This document shows, in pieces, positions 8,077 through 16,470 of a stretch of 64,000 bases of DNA. Each line of letters begins with the position of its first letter. Position 1 is the first letter of the stretch. Source of the DNA: Streptomyces lacrimifluminis (lineage in GTDB: Bacteria; Actinomycetota; Actinomycetes; Streptomycetales; Streptomycetaceae); contig NZ_BMMU01000014.1 of the NCBI RefSeq assembly GCF_014646095.1, positions 62,001-126,000 on the forward strand, written 5' to 3'. The notes under the pieces were generated by a model. That model ran no database searches, was not told where the DNA came from, and saw only the letters and a list, made by a program, of their open reading frames with translations. The position numbers and the translations under genes were made by a program.

Positions 8077-9252
8077 ATGCCGCTGTCCCGTCTCCCCCAC
8101 CTGCGTCTGCCGGTCAGCGTCGTGCTGGCCGGCGCCTGTCTCGCCGCGCTGGTGGCCGCGCCCGCCGAAGCCGGGACTCCCGGCCCCGCGACGGACCGCG
8201 CACTTCAGAGCCAGCTCGAACAACTGGTCCACGCTCCGGGCGGCCCGCCCGGCGTCATCGCCGTGCTCCAGCGAGGAGAGTCACGCCGGATCCTGCGGGC
8301 CGGAGTCGCCGACCTCGAAACCGGCAGGCAGATCGAACCGACCGACCACATGCGTATCGCCAGTACGGCGAAGGCGTTCAGCGGCGCCGTAGCGCTGCGG
8401 CTCGTCGACCGGGGCGTACTCGGACTCGATGACACCATCGGCCGACGGCTGCCCGCTCTCCCACAAGCCTGGCACGCGGTGACCCTGCGCGAACTCCTGA
8501 CCCACACCAGTGGCCTGCCGGACTTCAGCCGGAGTCCGGAATTCATCAGGATTCTCATGGCCGATCTGCACCACCGCTTCGACTCCCGGCGGCTGCTCGA
8601 CTTCGTGGCCGGCGAGCCGCTGCTGTTCCGCCCCGGTTCGCGGTACCAGTACTCCAACTCGGACAACATCGCCGTGGCCCTCATGGCCGAGGCGGCGACC
8701 GGGAAGCGCTACGAGGAGCTGCTGCGGCAGTTGGTGTACCGTCCGCTCGCCCTGCGCGACACGAGTCTCCCCCAGGGCTTCGAGCTGCCGGAACCGTACA
8801 TGCGCGGTTACGACGTCCCCATCCAGCCGCCGGCCGCACCGGAGGACGTCAGTGAGCTGGTCGGCGCCTCGGGGGTGTGGGCGTCGGGCGGAATCGTCTC
8901 CACTCCGAGGGACATGACCAGGTTCATCCGCGGTTACGCGGGCGGCGCGCTGATCTCCCGGGCGACACTGCGCGAGCAGCGTCGTTGGGTCGACGGCGCC
9001 TCGGAACCGGCGGGTCCGGGCAGGAACAAGGCAGGGGCGGCGATCTTCCGCTACACCACGCGATGCGGAGTGGTGCTCGGCCACACCGGCAACACGCCCG
9101 GCTACACCCAGCTGATCGCCGCGACACCGGACGGCGAGCGGTCGCTGACCTTCTCGCTCACCACGCAGGTGAACGAGGCGACGAAGCCGCAACTCCTGGA
9201 GAAGCTGCGCGAGGTCGAGGAGAACTTCGTGTGCGCGCTGCTCCGGAACTGA
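8077..9252 (+). CDS. Secreted serine hydrolase (class C beta-lactamase / D-Ala-D-Ala carboxypeptidase family)
   Basis: 391 residues with a Sec signal peptide (~30 residues ending APAEAG). The ATG at 8077 has GAGGA upstream; the longer open frame to 7651 is non-coding. The serine-hydrolase triad motifs are present: Ser96-Thr-Ala-Lys99 in MRIASTAKAF, the Tyr-x-Asn motif in SRYQYSNSDN, and a terminal HTG motif in LGHTGNTPGYTQ. The order and length fit the beta-lactamase/transpeptidase-like (PF00144) family of extracellular DD-peptidases and esterases. True beta-lactamase activity cannot be inferred. A hairpin terminator follows, so it is probably monocistronic. Confidence 0.92.
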   Translation: MPLSRLPHLRLPVSVVLAGACLAALVAAPAEAGTPGPATDRALQSQLEQLVHAPGGPPGVIAVLQRGESRRILRAGVADLETGRQIEPTDHMRIASTAKAFSGAVALRLVDRGVLGLDDTIGRRLPALPQAWHAVTLRELLTHTSGLPDFSRSPEFIRILMADLHHRFDSRRLLDFVAGEPLLFRPGSRYQYSNSDNIAVALMAEAATGKRYEELLRQLVYRPLALRDTSLPQGFELPEPYMRGYDVPIQPPAAPEDVSELVGASGVWASGGIVSTPRDMTRFIRGYAGGALISRATLREQRRWVDGASEPAGPGRNKAGAAIFRYTTRCGVVLGHTGNTPGYTQLIAATPDGERSLTFSLTTQVNEATKPQLLEKLREVEENFVCALLRN

Positions 9253-9286
9253 CCGCTGCTCGACGTCCTCGCAGCCTCCCGTCCAT

Positions 9287-9323
9287 CGGTCTGCTCCGCC
9301 CGACAGCTGTGCGGAGCAGACCG
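9287..9323 (+). terminator. Hairpin terminator after serine hydrolase
   Basis: A perfect 13-bp stem (CGGTCTGCTCCGC / GCGGAGCAGACCG) with an 11-base loop begins 35 bases after the stop codon. Confidence 0.8.
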
Positions 9324-9494
9324 ACCGGCCCACGGGCCGTACGCGCGTTTCTCACTGGCAGTTTTCCGGCCCCGACCGAAACTCCTGCTCGTGGGCGTTC
9401 ACTCCAGCTGTGATGGTTCAGGCATTGCGATGGAAGGCGGGCTCCGGCGATTTCGCAGTCTCCCGCGCTTGGCTGTACACGGCTCCCCGCGCGG

Positions 9495-10688
9495 TGCTTC
9501 GATCCTCTGGACCAGGAGCATGTGGCAGCGCATCTGTCCAAGGTGTTCAAGGACGAGGAGCGGTGGCAGAGGTTCGTCCTTGGCCTGCCCGCGGCCGAGG
9601 TTCTCCGCGAGATCTTGGCGACGCCGTGGTGGCTCTTCCTCGTCAAGGCGGTCTACCACCGGCGCGGTGACCCGTCGGAACTCTTTGCACACTCCACGGC
9701 GCCAGCACTCAAGGACCACCTGCTTTCCCTGTTCATCCCAGCCGTCGTGGACCTCCGTCCGTCGCCGTATCACGCCGAGCGGGTCCAAGGCTGGCTCACA
9801 ATGATCGCCTGCCATCTGCGCGACGGATTACCTGCAGGGGAAAGTGTCGACATTCACCAGCCCCGGCTCTGGCCGATCGCGGGCGTCGACCGCGTACGCC
9901 ACACGGACGCTGTGGCGGCAGCCCTCGTCTACCTCGCGCTCGTGCTGCCTTTAGTGTTCCTCAGAGAGAGGCCGGAGTCCTGGCTGATCGCCACTGCAGG
10001 ACTCGGTGCCCTAGCGGTGGCGTGGGACGTCTCGCGGCAAGGGGGCGACTTCCCCATGTGTGCGCCCTGGGGGCGGGTGTTCTCAACGACGACGCTGAAC
10101 CTGGTCATCGACATCGTGCCAGTGGGGCTCGTGCTCGGCGGACTGGGCGGGCTGGCCGCCATCCCCGTCGGATGGCTCGCCAACGCGCTGAGCTTGGACT
10201 CGATCGTCTCGGTTCTGCCCGCTCTCGCCATGCTCTGGTCGGTCCTTCTAGGGCTGCTGCTCGTACGCGGAGTTGGCACCACCCACACCTTCACCGGCAC
10301 GTACCCGCCTGATGTCAACACAGCTGTGAGGTGGCACCACGTACTGAGGGGCGATCTTCTATACGGATGCTTCACGATCGTCGTCGCAGGGCTCTCCATG
10401 GCGGTGGCCTGGTGGGCACTGTCCTTCTCGGACGTGATGGCGCTCTCCTCGATGCCGGCTCTAGACGCACTAACGCTCGGACTGATAGGAGCGGCTCTGC
10501 GCTGGGTGGTGGACTTCGGTGGCGGTCGGAGGTACCTGGTGTTCCTCCTGTGCCTACGTGGTCGACTCCCGTATCGGCTTGGACGGTTCCTACGGTGGTC
10601 GCATAAGGGCGGCCTGCTGCGTACCTCCGGCGGCGCCTACCAGTTCCGGCACCGTGAGTTCCAGCAATGGTTGGCTCAACACATCTAG
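9495..10688 (+). pseudogene. C-terminal part of a NACHT-type NTPase with membrane domain (N-terminus lost)
   Basis: A 388-codon frame from a GTG at 9522 has no ATPase core but starts mid-domain: DPLDQEHVAAHLSKVFKDE, then EILATPWWLFLVKAVYHRRGDPSELF, the sub-domain that follows the Walker B/sensor region in actinomycete NACHT proteins. About eight hydrophobic segments follow (residues ~125-340), then the usual ending GGAYQFRHREFQQWLAQ. Full-length relatives carry a P-loop several hundred residues upstream; here the sequence 5' of 9495 has decayed and no P-loop is visible. NACHT proteins are STAND ATPases linked in bacteria to signalling and antiphage defence. This copy is most likely dead, though the membrane part could still be translated. 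Confidence 0.6.
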
Positions 10689-10738
10689 TCCGGAAGAGTG
10701 GTTCGGATAGGGAGAACCGCAGGGCAGGTCAACGGGTC

Positions 10739-10758
10739 CAGGCAGGCCAGGCCCTTCT
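10739..10758 (-). pseudogene. IS630-family transposase, downstream scrap
   Basis: The minus strand reads EKGLACLDP, which continues exactly in frame from the IS630 fragment ending at 12402 if the 10764-12396 element and one CATTG copy are removed. Beyond LDP the similarity stops, so the gene had also lost its 3' part. Confidence 0.7.
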
Positions 10759-10763
10759 CATTG
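10759..10763. repeat. Target-site duplication CATTG (left copy)
   Basis: CATTG directly abuts the left inverted repeat. The identical pentamer abuts the right repeat at 12397-12401. Confidence 0.85.
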
Positions 10764-10970
10764 AGGAAGTTCCATCGTGATTGATCCAGGTCAACGGTCC
10801 TGGTGTGATGAGTCGCTGGGGTGCTCGCGCAGCTCATCACGGTGATCATTGCGGGGAGATCATCGGTCATGAGCCACCTGGTGGTGCGTCAGCACCAGCA
10901 GGACCCGTACCAACGCGGTCGCGTGCCGCGGATGCATGCGCACCTTGATCACGATCCGGAAGGTCTTCAG
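10764..10970 (+). repeat. Left 207-bp terminal inverted repeat
   Basis: Inverted copy of 12190-12396 (206/207 identical by eye). It contains the last ~36 codons of a transposase reading leftward. Confidence 0.9.
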
Positions 10971-11002
10971 CCGTCGAGAAAGCCCGACCTCGCTCTCATC
11001 TC

Positions 11003-11890
11003 TCATGTGCTCTCTTCGCTGAGGCGGTTGGCTGCCCACGGCAGGAGCTCCTTGGCCACCGCAAGGCTGAACGGCCGTACCAGCGAACGAAGTTCGGCGC
11101 AGGCGGCAGGACCGAGCGTGATGTAAGGGAGGGCGCCAAGTCTGTCGGTGGTGTGCTCGATCTCCGCCCTGCGCCGAGTACCGTCCTCGGTCAAGGCCAG
11201 GTGAGGTCCGTCGTCGAGCCATCCACGCTCACGAAGGTTCTGCACGGCCTGTCCCCACTCCTCCGGCGTCCATGCCCGCGAGTCGCGCAGCACCCCTGCG
11301 TCGATGTCGCCTGTGGCGGCGTGCGTGACGAGAGACTCGAGCCCGCTCAGTCCGGCAGTCAGTAGTGCTGCCACGTGACCGTCGCCACGGAACTCCCGGA
11401 GCAGAGTCTGCGCGCGCCAGAGGACGAGGTGAGGTGCGCTCGGCCACGGCAGTGCGGCGTGCGCGGCGAAGAGGGGGCGGCCTTGGGGATGGCGCACGGT
11501 CACTTCAGCCGCGGTACGGGCCAATTCCGCCGCGCGGGCGATCGCCGGTGAGGAGACGTCCGCGCCGAGGATGCGGCGGAGCGTGGTATCGATCCCGGTG
11601 AGCCGTGCGGCGGTGAACCGCTGGGGCGTGGCGGCTTCCCATGCCGCGGGTATGGCTCGGCGCACCAGTTGGGGATTGAAGTTGTAGAACGTGGCGATGA
11701 CCAGGTCCGCCGGAGCGGCGCCGAGCGCGGCGGAGCGGGACGCGAAGTACCCCGTCCTGGCGTCCACGCCCAACTCGGCGTACTGGCCTGTGGCTTCGGG
11801 CGAGAAGTAGACAGCCCCGTGGTAGGGCTCAAGAGTTCTCCAGGTCTGGCGTGCGAAGGACAGGCTGTCGCGGTCCGTGTTCTGCGTCAT
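11003..11890 (-). CDS. SCO6745-like / MarR-type winged-helix protein (passenger gene)
   Basis: 295 residues; the ATG at 11890 has GGAGAGG upstream. It opens with TWRTLEPYHGAVYFSPEATGQYAEL, followed by a long all-helical region (YNFNPQLVRRAIPAAWEAATPQRFTAARL). Near residues 205-260 there is a MarR-like winged helix (WTPEEWGQAVQNLRERGWLDDGPHLALTEDGTRRRAEIEHTTDRL). This architecture matches a conserved actinobacterial family typified by SCO6745, whose role is unknown. It is the only gene inside the inverted-repeat element, so it may be mobile. The stop lies 32 bases from the left repeat. Confidence 0.75.
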   Translation of the reverse strand: MTQNTDRDSLSFARQTWRTLEPYHGAVYFSPEATGQYAELGVDARTGYFASRSAALGAAPADLVIATFYNFNPQLVRRAIPAAWEAATPQRFTAARLTGIDTTLRRILGADVSSPAIARAAELARTAAEVTVRHPQGRPLFAAHAALPWPSAPHLVLWRAQTLLREFRGDGHVAALLTAGLSGLESLVTHAATGDIDAGVLRDSRAWTPEEWGQAVQNLRERGWLDDGPHLALTEDGTRRRAEIEHTTDRLGALPYITLGPAACAELRSLVRPFSLAVAKELLPWAANRLSEEST

Positions 11891-11966
11891 GAGGGCCTCT
11901 CCGTGCTGTGGCGGATGAAACGTTGCTGTTCATCGAGCACACGACGGCGCGTGGGGCACACCCAGC

Positions 11967-11986
11967 CGTACCATCTGGTCGGTACG
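11967..11986. promoter_or_regulatory. Possible operator upstream of the passenger gene
   Basis: CGTACC and GGTACG form an inverted repeat with an 8-base spacer, about 77 bp upstream of the SCO6745-like start. It is typical in size of TetR/MarR operators. No functional evidence. Confidence 0.3.
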
Positions 11987-12189
11987 TTATCGGAGAGCGA
12001 CTCCGGCAACTACTGCCCTGTAACCAGTTGGCGGTACCAGTTCGCGATGACTACGCACCCAAGCGGTCGTCCTCCAGCCCCTGGAGCGGTCGTACCGCAT
12101 CCGTGTCCAGACTCGTGATCGTCACCGACAAAGGTCGTGAACCGGCTGATCAGCAGCCTGCGGCGCCGGCTGGGTACGGCTTCGCCAGC

Positions 12190-12396
12190 CTGAAGACCTT
12201 CCGGATCGTGACCAAGGTGCGCATGCATCCGCGGCACGCGACCGCGTTGGTACGGGTCCTGCTGGTGCTGACGCACCACCAGGTGGCTCATGACCGATGA
12301 TCTCCCCGCAATGATCACCGTGATGAGCTGCGCGAGCACCCCAGCGACTCATCACACCAGGACCGTTGACCTGGATCAATCACGATGGAACTTCCT
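12190..12396 (-). repeat. Right 207-bp terminal inverted repeat
   Basis: Inverted partner of 10764-10970. It encodes the same transposase tail reading rightward, ending in a stop codon at 12300. Confidence 0.9.
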
Positions 12397-12401
12397 CATT
12401 G
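12397..12401. repeat. Target-site duplication CATTG (right copy)
   Basis: Matches 10759-10763 immediately outside the inverted repeat. Confidence 0.85.
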
Positions 12402-12634
12402 AACGCGTGGATCACATCCCGGACAGTGTCCTCGTCGGCCTGCACCAGCTGGGCGATCACCGGTACCCGGTTCCCGCCGGCCGAAGCCGGCAGCATCATC
12501 GCCCGCCGGTAGCGCACCGAACTCACGCTGCCCCGGCGGACGACCTGCTGCAGCTTCTGCCCCTCCTGGTCGGTCAGTCTGCGCACACGGACGGGCTCGG
12601 CCACCGCGCCTCCAGCGGTCGGATCGGATGTCAC
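12402..12634 (-). pseudogene. IS630-family transposase, N-terminal part (interrupted)
   Basis: From a GTG at 12634 the frame encodes the helix-turn-helix N-terminus of an IS630-type transposase: VRVRRLTDQEGQKLQQVVRR, then VRYRRAMMLPASAGGNRVPVIAQLVQ and DTVRDVIHAFNE. The reading frame is broken at residue ~78 by the inverted-repeat element; the next codons of the gene are found 1.64 kb away at 10758. The DDE catalytic domain is absent from the window. The relic is therefore doubly disabled: interrupted and 3'-truncated. Confidence 0.8.
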
Positions 12635-12849
12635 CGCACATCCAACCGCCACGACCGCCGACCCGGCGAACCTATGCGGCCACAGCACTAGGTCGGGAAC
12701 CGCTCGGCGGGAGCCCTGCCGAAACGCCTTGCTGAAGGTGACCCGCGACAGCGGGAGCACGACGTCCAGCGTGGCACGGACGGGGACACCTTCGAGGCGT
12801 AAGCCCGTTCGCCCGGGCAAGTCGTACGGTCACGTCGCTGTCCCTCCGG

Positions 12850-13422
12850 TCACCGTCTCGGTCCCGCGACGGCGTAGGCCACGGTGCCGACAACCGTGAG
12901 GACCAGGGCTGTCCAGGTGCCCGCTGCCGTGCCGGGAGGCAGCAGCATCCATGTCGCCACCTCCAGCGGCACACTCGTCGGGGGCGGGGCGAAGAACGAG
13001 AACGACAGCCAGGCGAACGGCAGCGTCCACGCGTACTGGCCGCCGGAGAGCGCCGCGCCCAGAGCGACCAGTCCCATCAGGCCCGCGCTGTCCCGGACGA
13101 CGAACGCGGTGGTGGCCATGGCCGCGCCCGCCTGCAGTGTCAGCAGCGCCGCGGCGATCACCGCACCGGCGAGCAGCACGTGCGCCGCTCTGCGGGGCAT
13201 CCAGCGGATCGCGGCCGTCCGGTCCAGCGCGAGGTCCTGCCCGCCGAGCCCGATCGAGAAGGCCATCGCCCCCGTGGCGAGGACGAGCACGGGCAGCCGC
13301 GGATCACCGGGCCCCGCGCCCTCGTCCCGGGCGAGTGCCCACACCGCCACCGCGCCGATCACCACCGCGGCGAGCGACGCGGGTATCTGACGCGAGCGCG
13401 CGTACAGCGTCAGCCATCTCAC
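12850..13422 (-). CDS. ABC transporter-associated membrane protein
   Basis: 190 residues with about six hydrophobic segments (LAAVVIGAVAVWAL, VLVLATGAMAFSIGL, AAHVLLAGAVIAAALL, SAGLMGLVALGAALSGG, TWTALVLTVVGTVAYAV). The GTG start overlaps the upstream permease stop in a GTGA junction, so translation is coupled. It is the last gene of the operon starting with the ECF sigma factor at 17084. It presumably forms the membrane part of the exporter with the 465-residue permease and the ATPase. No family-specific motif is recognisable. Confidence 0.8.
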   Translation of the reverse strand: MRWLTLYARSRQIPASLAAVVIGAVAVWALARDEGAGPGDPRLPVLVLATGAMAFSIGLGGQDLALDRTAAIRWMPRRAAHVLLAGAVIAAALLTLQAGAAMATTAFVVRDSAGLMGLVALGAALSGGQYAWTLPFAWLSFSFFAPPPTSVPLEVATWMLLPPGTAAGTWTALVLTVVGTVAYAVAGPRR

Positions 13423-14816
13423 CGGGACGCACCGCCGGACAGCACCTCGAACGGATCGCCCTCGCAGGAGAGCGCGGCGGCGCGCATCGCGTTGATCCGA
13501 GAAAGCTGCCCGGCCCGTGGAAGCGCCTTGAGTTCCTTCCACACGGGGCGAGTCTCGGCTTCGACCTTTCCGCGCATACTCGCCGTCGTGCCGCCGAGCG
13601 GCTTGAGGTCGCCGAGGACCCAGGCCACCGCGACGGTCTGCGCGTATTCATCTCCCCCGAAGCCGCTCCAGCCGACCGGGGTGCACCCTGGCACCATGCC
13701 TTTGGCGATCAGGGCCCAGGTCAGCTGCTCGCCCTTCGCGGCGGCGATGATGTCGTCGTCGAAGTCGAGGAGCACGGTCTCGCGGGACCACCGCGGCGTG
13801 GAGCCCTCCGGCAATACGGCGGTGTTCTCCCGGACCGAGACCGGCGCCTGACTGCCCAGGGCGCCGTGCAGCAGGCGCAACGCCTCCTCACCGGGACCCG
13901 CGAGGTCCGCGAGGCGTGCCTGCTGCGTCTTCGTCACACACACCGGGCCGTCGCACACCATCTCCGCGGCGGCCTCGTCGACGACGTACATCCGGCGAGG
14001 GTCGGCGGGGAGGACGAGCAGGGCGATCGCCGCACCCGCCAGGACGGGCGTCAGGGCGGTCAGCCGCGCGCGCGGGGTCGCGGCGACGAGCAGCGCGAAG
14101 CCGGTCGTGGCCATGCCGAGCAGCCAGAGGGTCTGCCCGACGTGCACGGAGGCGGAGAGCGTGACGAACGCCTCGCGCACGTCGTCCACCGTCGGTGACA
14201 GCAGTGAGACCAGGTTCGGTTCCGTGATCGTGAACCCGTCCGCCGTGGCCGTCTCCGTCCGGCCCAGCGACATGTGCATGAGGGCTGTGAACACGAAGAC
14301 GCTCATGGCCAGCGCGGGCGGGGTGAGCGGGGACGGCAGGGCTCTCGCGGCCCCCATGCCCAGCACGGCCCCCGCGACGAGGAAGAGCACTCCCACCAGC
14401 GAGATCGGCAGCCACCCGAGGTGCGTGTACTCGGTGTGGGCGAGCACCTGGACCCCGCCCAAGAGGACGAGGAGCGCGAAAGCCGAGGCCAGCGTGATGG
14501 CCGTCGCGCCCGCCAGGGTGGCCGCGCGGTGCCGGGCGGGCCGCGGGGTGCTCGTCAGCAGTTCGGACATCTTCGAGCGGTGGTCGCGCAGTCCCTGCAG
14601 CGCCCCGAGCCCGATGGCGAGCGGCCAAAGGTAGTACAGCAGGGAGCGGGTCCACATGGCCAGTGGCGTCCACTGGGCCGTCCACGCCGTGGTGCCACTC
14701 CACCAGGTGCCGCCCAGCACATACAGGAACGCCAGTGCCAGCGCCAGGACCACGACGCCGGCCCAGGGAGCGACCGAACGCCTCAACTCAATACGCAGGA
14801 CACGGCCGTTCACCAT
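13419..14816 (-). CDS. ABC transporter permease (large, with extracytoplasmic domain)
   Basis: 465 residues. Six or more transmembrane helices occupy residues ~15-285 (SVAPWAGVVVLALALAFLYVL to LTALTPVLAGAAIALLVLP). A ~170-residue hydrophilic C-terminal domain follows, containing VCDGPVCVTKTQQARLADLAG and ending before a coupled stop. The layout is that of ABC-2-type exporter subunits. It overlaps the ATPase gene by 7 bases upstream and the next membrane gene by 4 bases downstream. The substrate is unknown; similar sigma/ABC operons suggest cell-envelope or antimicrobial-peptide stress, but that is inference. Confidence 0.85.
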   Translation of the reverse strand: MVNGRVLRIELRRSVAPWAGVVVLALALAFLYVLGGTWWSGTTAWTAQWTPLAMWTRSLLYYLWPLAIGLGALQGLRDHRSKMSELLTSTPRPARHRAATLAGATAITLASAFALLVLLGGVQVLAHTEYTHLGWLPISLVGVLFLVAGAVLGMGAARALPSPLTPPALAMSVFVFTALMHMSLGRTETATADGFTITEPNLVSLLSPTVDDVREAFVTLSASVHVGQTLWLLGMATTGFALLVAATPRARLTALTPVLAGAAIALLVLPADPRRMYVVDEAAAEMVCDGPVCVTKTQQARLADLAGPGEEALRLLHGALGSQAPVSVRENTAVLPEGSTPRWSRETVLLDFDDDIIAAAKGEQLTWALIAKGMVPGCTPVGWSGFGGDEYAQTVAVAWVLGDLKPLGGTTASMRGKVEAETRPVWKELKALPRAGQLSRINAMRAAALSCEGDPFEVLSGGASR

Positions 14817-15655
14817 GTACCCCTTCCCTGCTCGGGGTTGAGCAGCAGCGCCGAGTAGCCGCGCTCCAGCGGGCTGTCGCCCACGTGCTCCGGGCCGCCC
14901 ACCGAGACCAGTTCGTCCGGAGAGCCCTGGAAGACCAGTCGCCCCTCGGCGAAGACCACCACGTCGGTGCAGGCAACGGCGACGTCCTCCACCAGATGGG
15001 TCGAGACGAGGACACAGGTGTCCTTACCCAACTCCTGCAGCAGCTCGCGGAAGCGCAGCCGCTGCGCCGGGTCCAGGCCGACCGTCGGCTCGTCCAGGAG
15101 CAGGATCGTCGGGTCGTTGACGATGGCCTGGGCGATACCGACCCTGCGCACCATGCCGCCCGACAGGGCCTTCATCCTCTCGTCGGCCCGTTCCGCCAGA
15201 CCCACCCGCTCCACGGCGCGCTGCACGGCGGCGGGGATGTCCGCTTTGGGCACCTCCTTCAGCCACGCCATGTACTCGACGAACTCGCGCACCGTGAAAC
15301 GCTTGTAGTAGCCGAACTCCTGTGGCAGATAGCCGATCCGGCGGCGCACCGCACGGTGCTCCCCCATGCCGCCCACGGACTCGCCGAGCAGCTCCAGGCT
15401 GCCCTCGGTGGGGCGCAGCACGGTGGCCAGCGCCCGGATGAGGGTGGTCTTGCCCGCCCCGTTGGGGCCGAGGAGACCGTGCACACCGATACCCAGCGAC
15501 AGATCGAGGCCGTCGACGGCCATCCGTTTCCTGCCGACCTTGACCTTCAGACCTGTCGCCCGGATCTCCCAGGCATAGGCCGTCGGTGCGATGTCGGCCG
15601 CGCTCACGGCGGACGTCATGTGGTGTTCCCTTCCCATGTTCTTTCCGGTGGTCAT
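14810..15655 (-). CDS. ABC transporter ATP-binding protein
   Basis: About 281 residues if started at the ATGA junction with the upstream gene (15655); a second ATG at 15619 with GGGAAGGG upstream is an alternative. Walker A is GPNGAGKTT, the Q-loop is GYLPQEFGYYKRFTVREFVEY, the signature is LSGGMVRRVGIAQAI, and Walker B is ILLLDEPTVGLDPAQR, followed by the H-loop VLVSTHLVED. This is an ABC-2/exporter-type ATPase (CcmA/NatA-like) acting in the cytoplasm with the two membrane proteins encoded next. It is coupled on both sides within the sigma-factor operon. Confidence 0.95.
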   Translation of the reverse strand: MTTGKNMGREHHMTSAVSAADIAPTAYAWEIRATGLKVKVGRKRMAVDGLDLSLGIGVHGLLGPNGAGKTTLIRALATVLRPTEGSLELLGESVGGMGEHRAVRRRIGYLPQEFGYYKRFTVREFVEYMAWLKEVPKADIPAAVQRAVERVGLAERADERMKALSGGMVRRVGIAQAIVNDPTILLLDEPTVGLDPAQRLRFRELLQELGKDTCVLVSTHLVEDVAVACTDVVVFAEGRLVFQGSPDELVSVGGPEHVGDSPLERGYSALLLNPEQGRGTW

Positions 15656-16470
15656 TGATGAGTTCCCAGCACGGTGTACGCCCCTCTGCGGGCGATCACG
15701 ACACCGACACCGAGCGCGAGGATCAGCCCCCACGCGGGCAGACCGCCCGTCTGCAGGGCGAAGGCCGTACGGCTCGTGGCCAGGGTCGGCGCCACGACCA
15801 AGACGGCCCAGACAGTGGCCAGGACGACGGCGGCGCGGGTCACACCGACGACACCGCCGAGCGCCAGGGTCGTCGAGGTGAAGGCCAGACAGGGCAGCAG
15901 CCACTGGGCCACCATCACCCCTGTCACCCAACCACCCACCAGCAGCAAGGGGACGACCACGGCGAGCACGGACGCGGTGCGCCGCAGCACCAGGTAGAGC
16001 CCGGCCCTGGGCACGGAGGCCGTCAGTTCGTACGCCGGGTCCAGACCGCGCGACCAGGACGCCGCGACACCGAGCACGGGCAGGACCGGCGCGAGCAGCA
16101 GCACCAACGACACCTCGCCGGAGCCGGTGCCGGACAGGTCGAGCAGCAGGGCCAGCAGCGTCACGCCCACGACCATGGCCAGCCACGGCACCATCGTGGG
16201 CGTCATCCACCTCGACAACGGCGCCGACCGGCGCCGTCGGCGCGGCATCGTGGCAGTGACCGCGAGTTGGGGTTCGAGGCCGGACCACACGGTGTCGACG
16301 AGCGACGCCACGGCGGGCACCCCGGCACCGACAGCGGCAGACAACCGGTCACGGCACACCCGGCACATCTCCAGATGTGCCTCCACGGCCCACACCTCGT
16401 CGGCGGAGAGATCCACGCCGCCGCGCACATACCCCTCGATGATCCGCTTCGACGCGTGTTCGACACTCAT
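15652..16470 (-). CDS. zf-HC2 (anti-sigma-type) zinc-finger membrane protein
   Basis: 272 residues. The N-terminal ~60 residues hold the ZAS/zf-HC2 motif H-x3-C-x2-C (VEAHLEMCRVCRDRL) typical of anti-sigma factors. After a basic stretch (PRRRRR), six hydrophobic segments run to the C-terminus (WLAMVVGVTLLALLLD, VLLLAPVLPVLGV, VLAVVVPLLLVGGWV, etc.). The start ATG overlaps the sigma gene stop (ATGA). Anti-sigma factors usually have one TM helix, so a polytopic membrane domain is unusual and may couple sigma release to the ABC system. It probably holds the adjacent sigma factor at the membrane. Confidence 0.88.
   Translation of the reverse strand: MSVEHASKRIIEGYVRGGVDLSADEVWAVEAHLEMCRVCRDRLSAAVGAGVPAVASLVDTVWSGLEPQLAVTATMPRRRRRSAPLSRWMTPTMVPWLAMVVGVTLLALLLDLSGTGSGEVSLVLLLAPVLPVLGVAASWSRGLDPAYELTASVPRAGLYLVLRRTASVLAVVVPLLLVGGWVTGVMVAQWLLPCLAFTSTTLALGGVVGVTRAAVVLATVWAVLVVAPTLATSRTAFALQTGGLPAWGLILALGVGVVIARRGAYTVLGTHQ

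Larger units (their letters stand above)
10764..12396. mobile_element. 1.63-kb transposon-like element with 207-bp terminal inverted repeats
   Basis: Two 207-base arms (10764-10970 and 12190-12396) are exact inverted copies apart from one base (A/G at the ccttgatcacg position). They begin AGGAAGTTCCATCG and end ...GGTCTTCAG. The outer ends abut a CATTG duplication, and removing the element plus one CATTG restores the IS630 frame (HAFNEKGLACLDP). Each arm encodes, reading outward, KTFRIVTKVRMHPRHATALV plus about 16 further codons: the tail of a DDE-type transposase gene. Both copies are cut at the same internal base. The passenger is one MarR-like gene. No intact transposase lies inside, so movement would need one supplied in trans. 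Confidence 0.85.
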
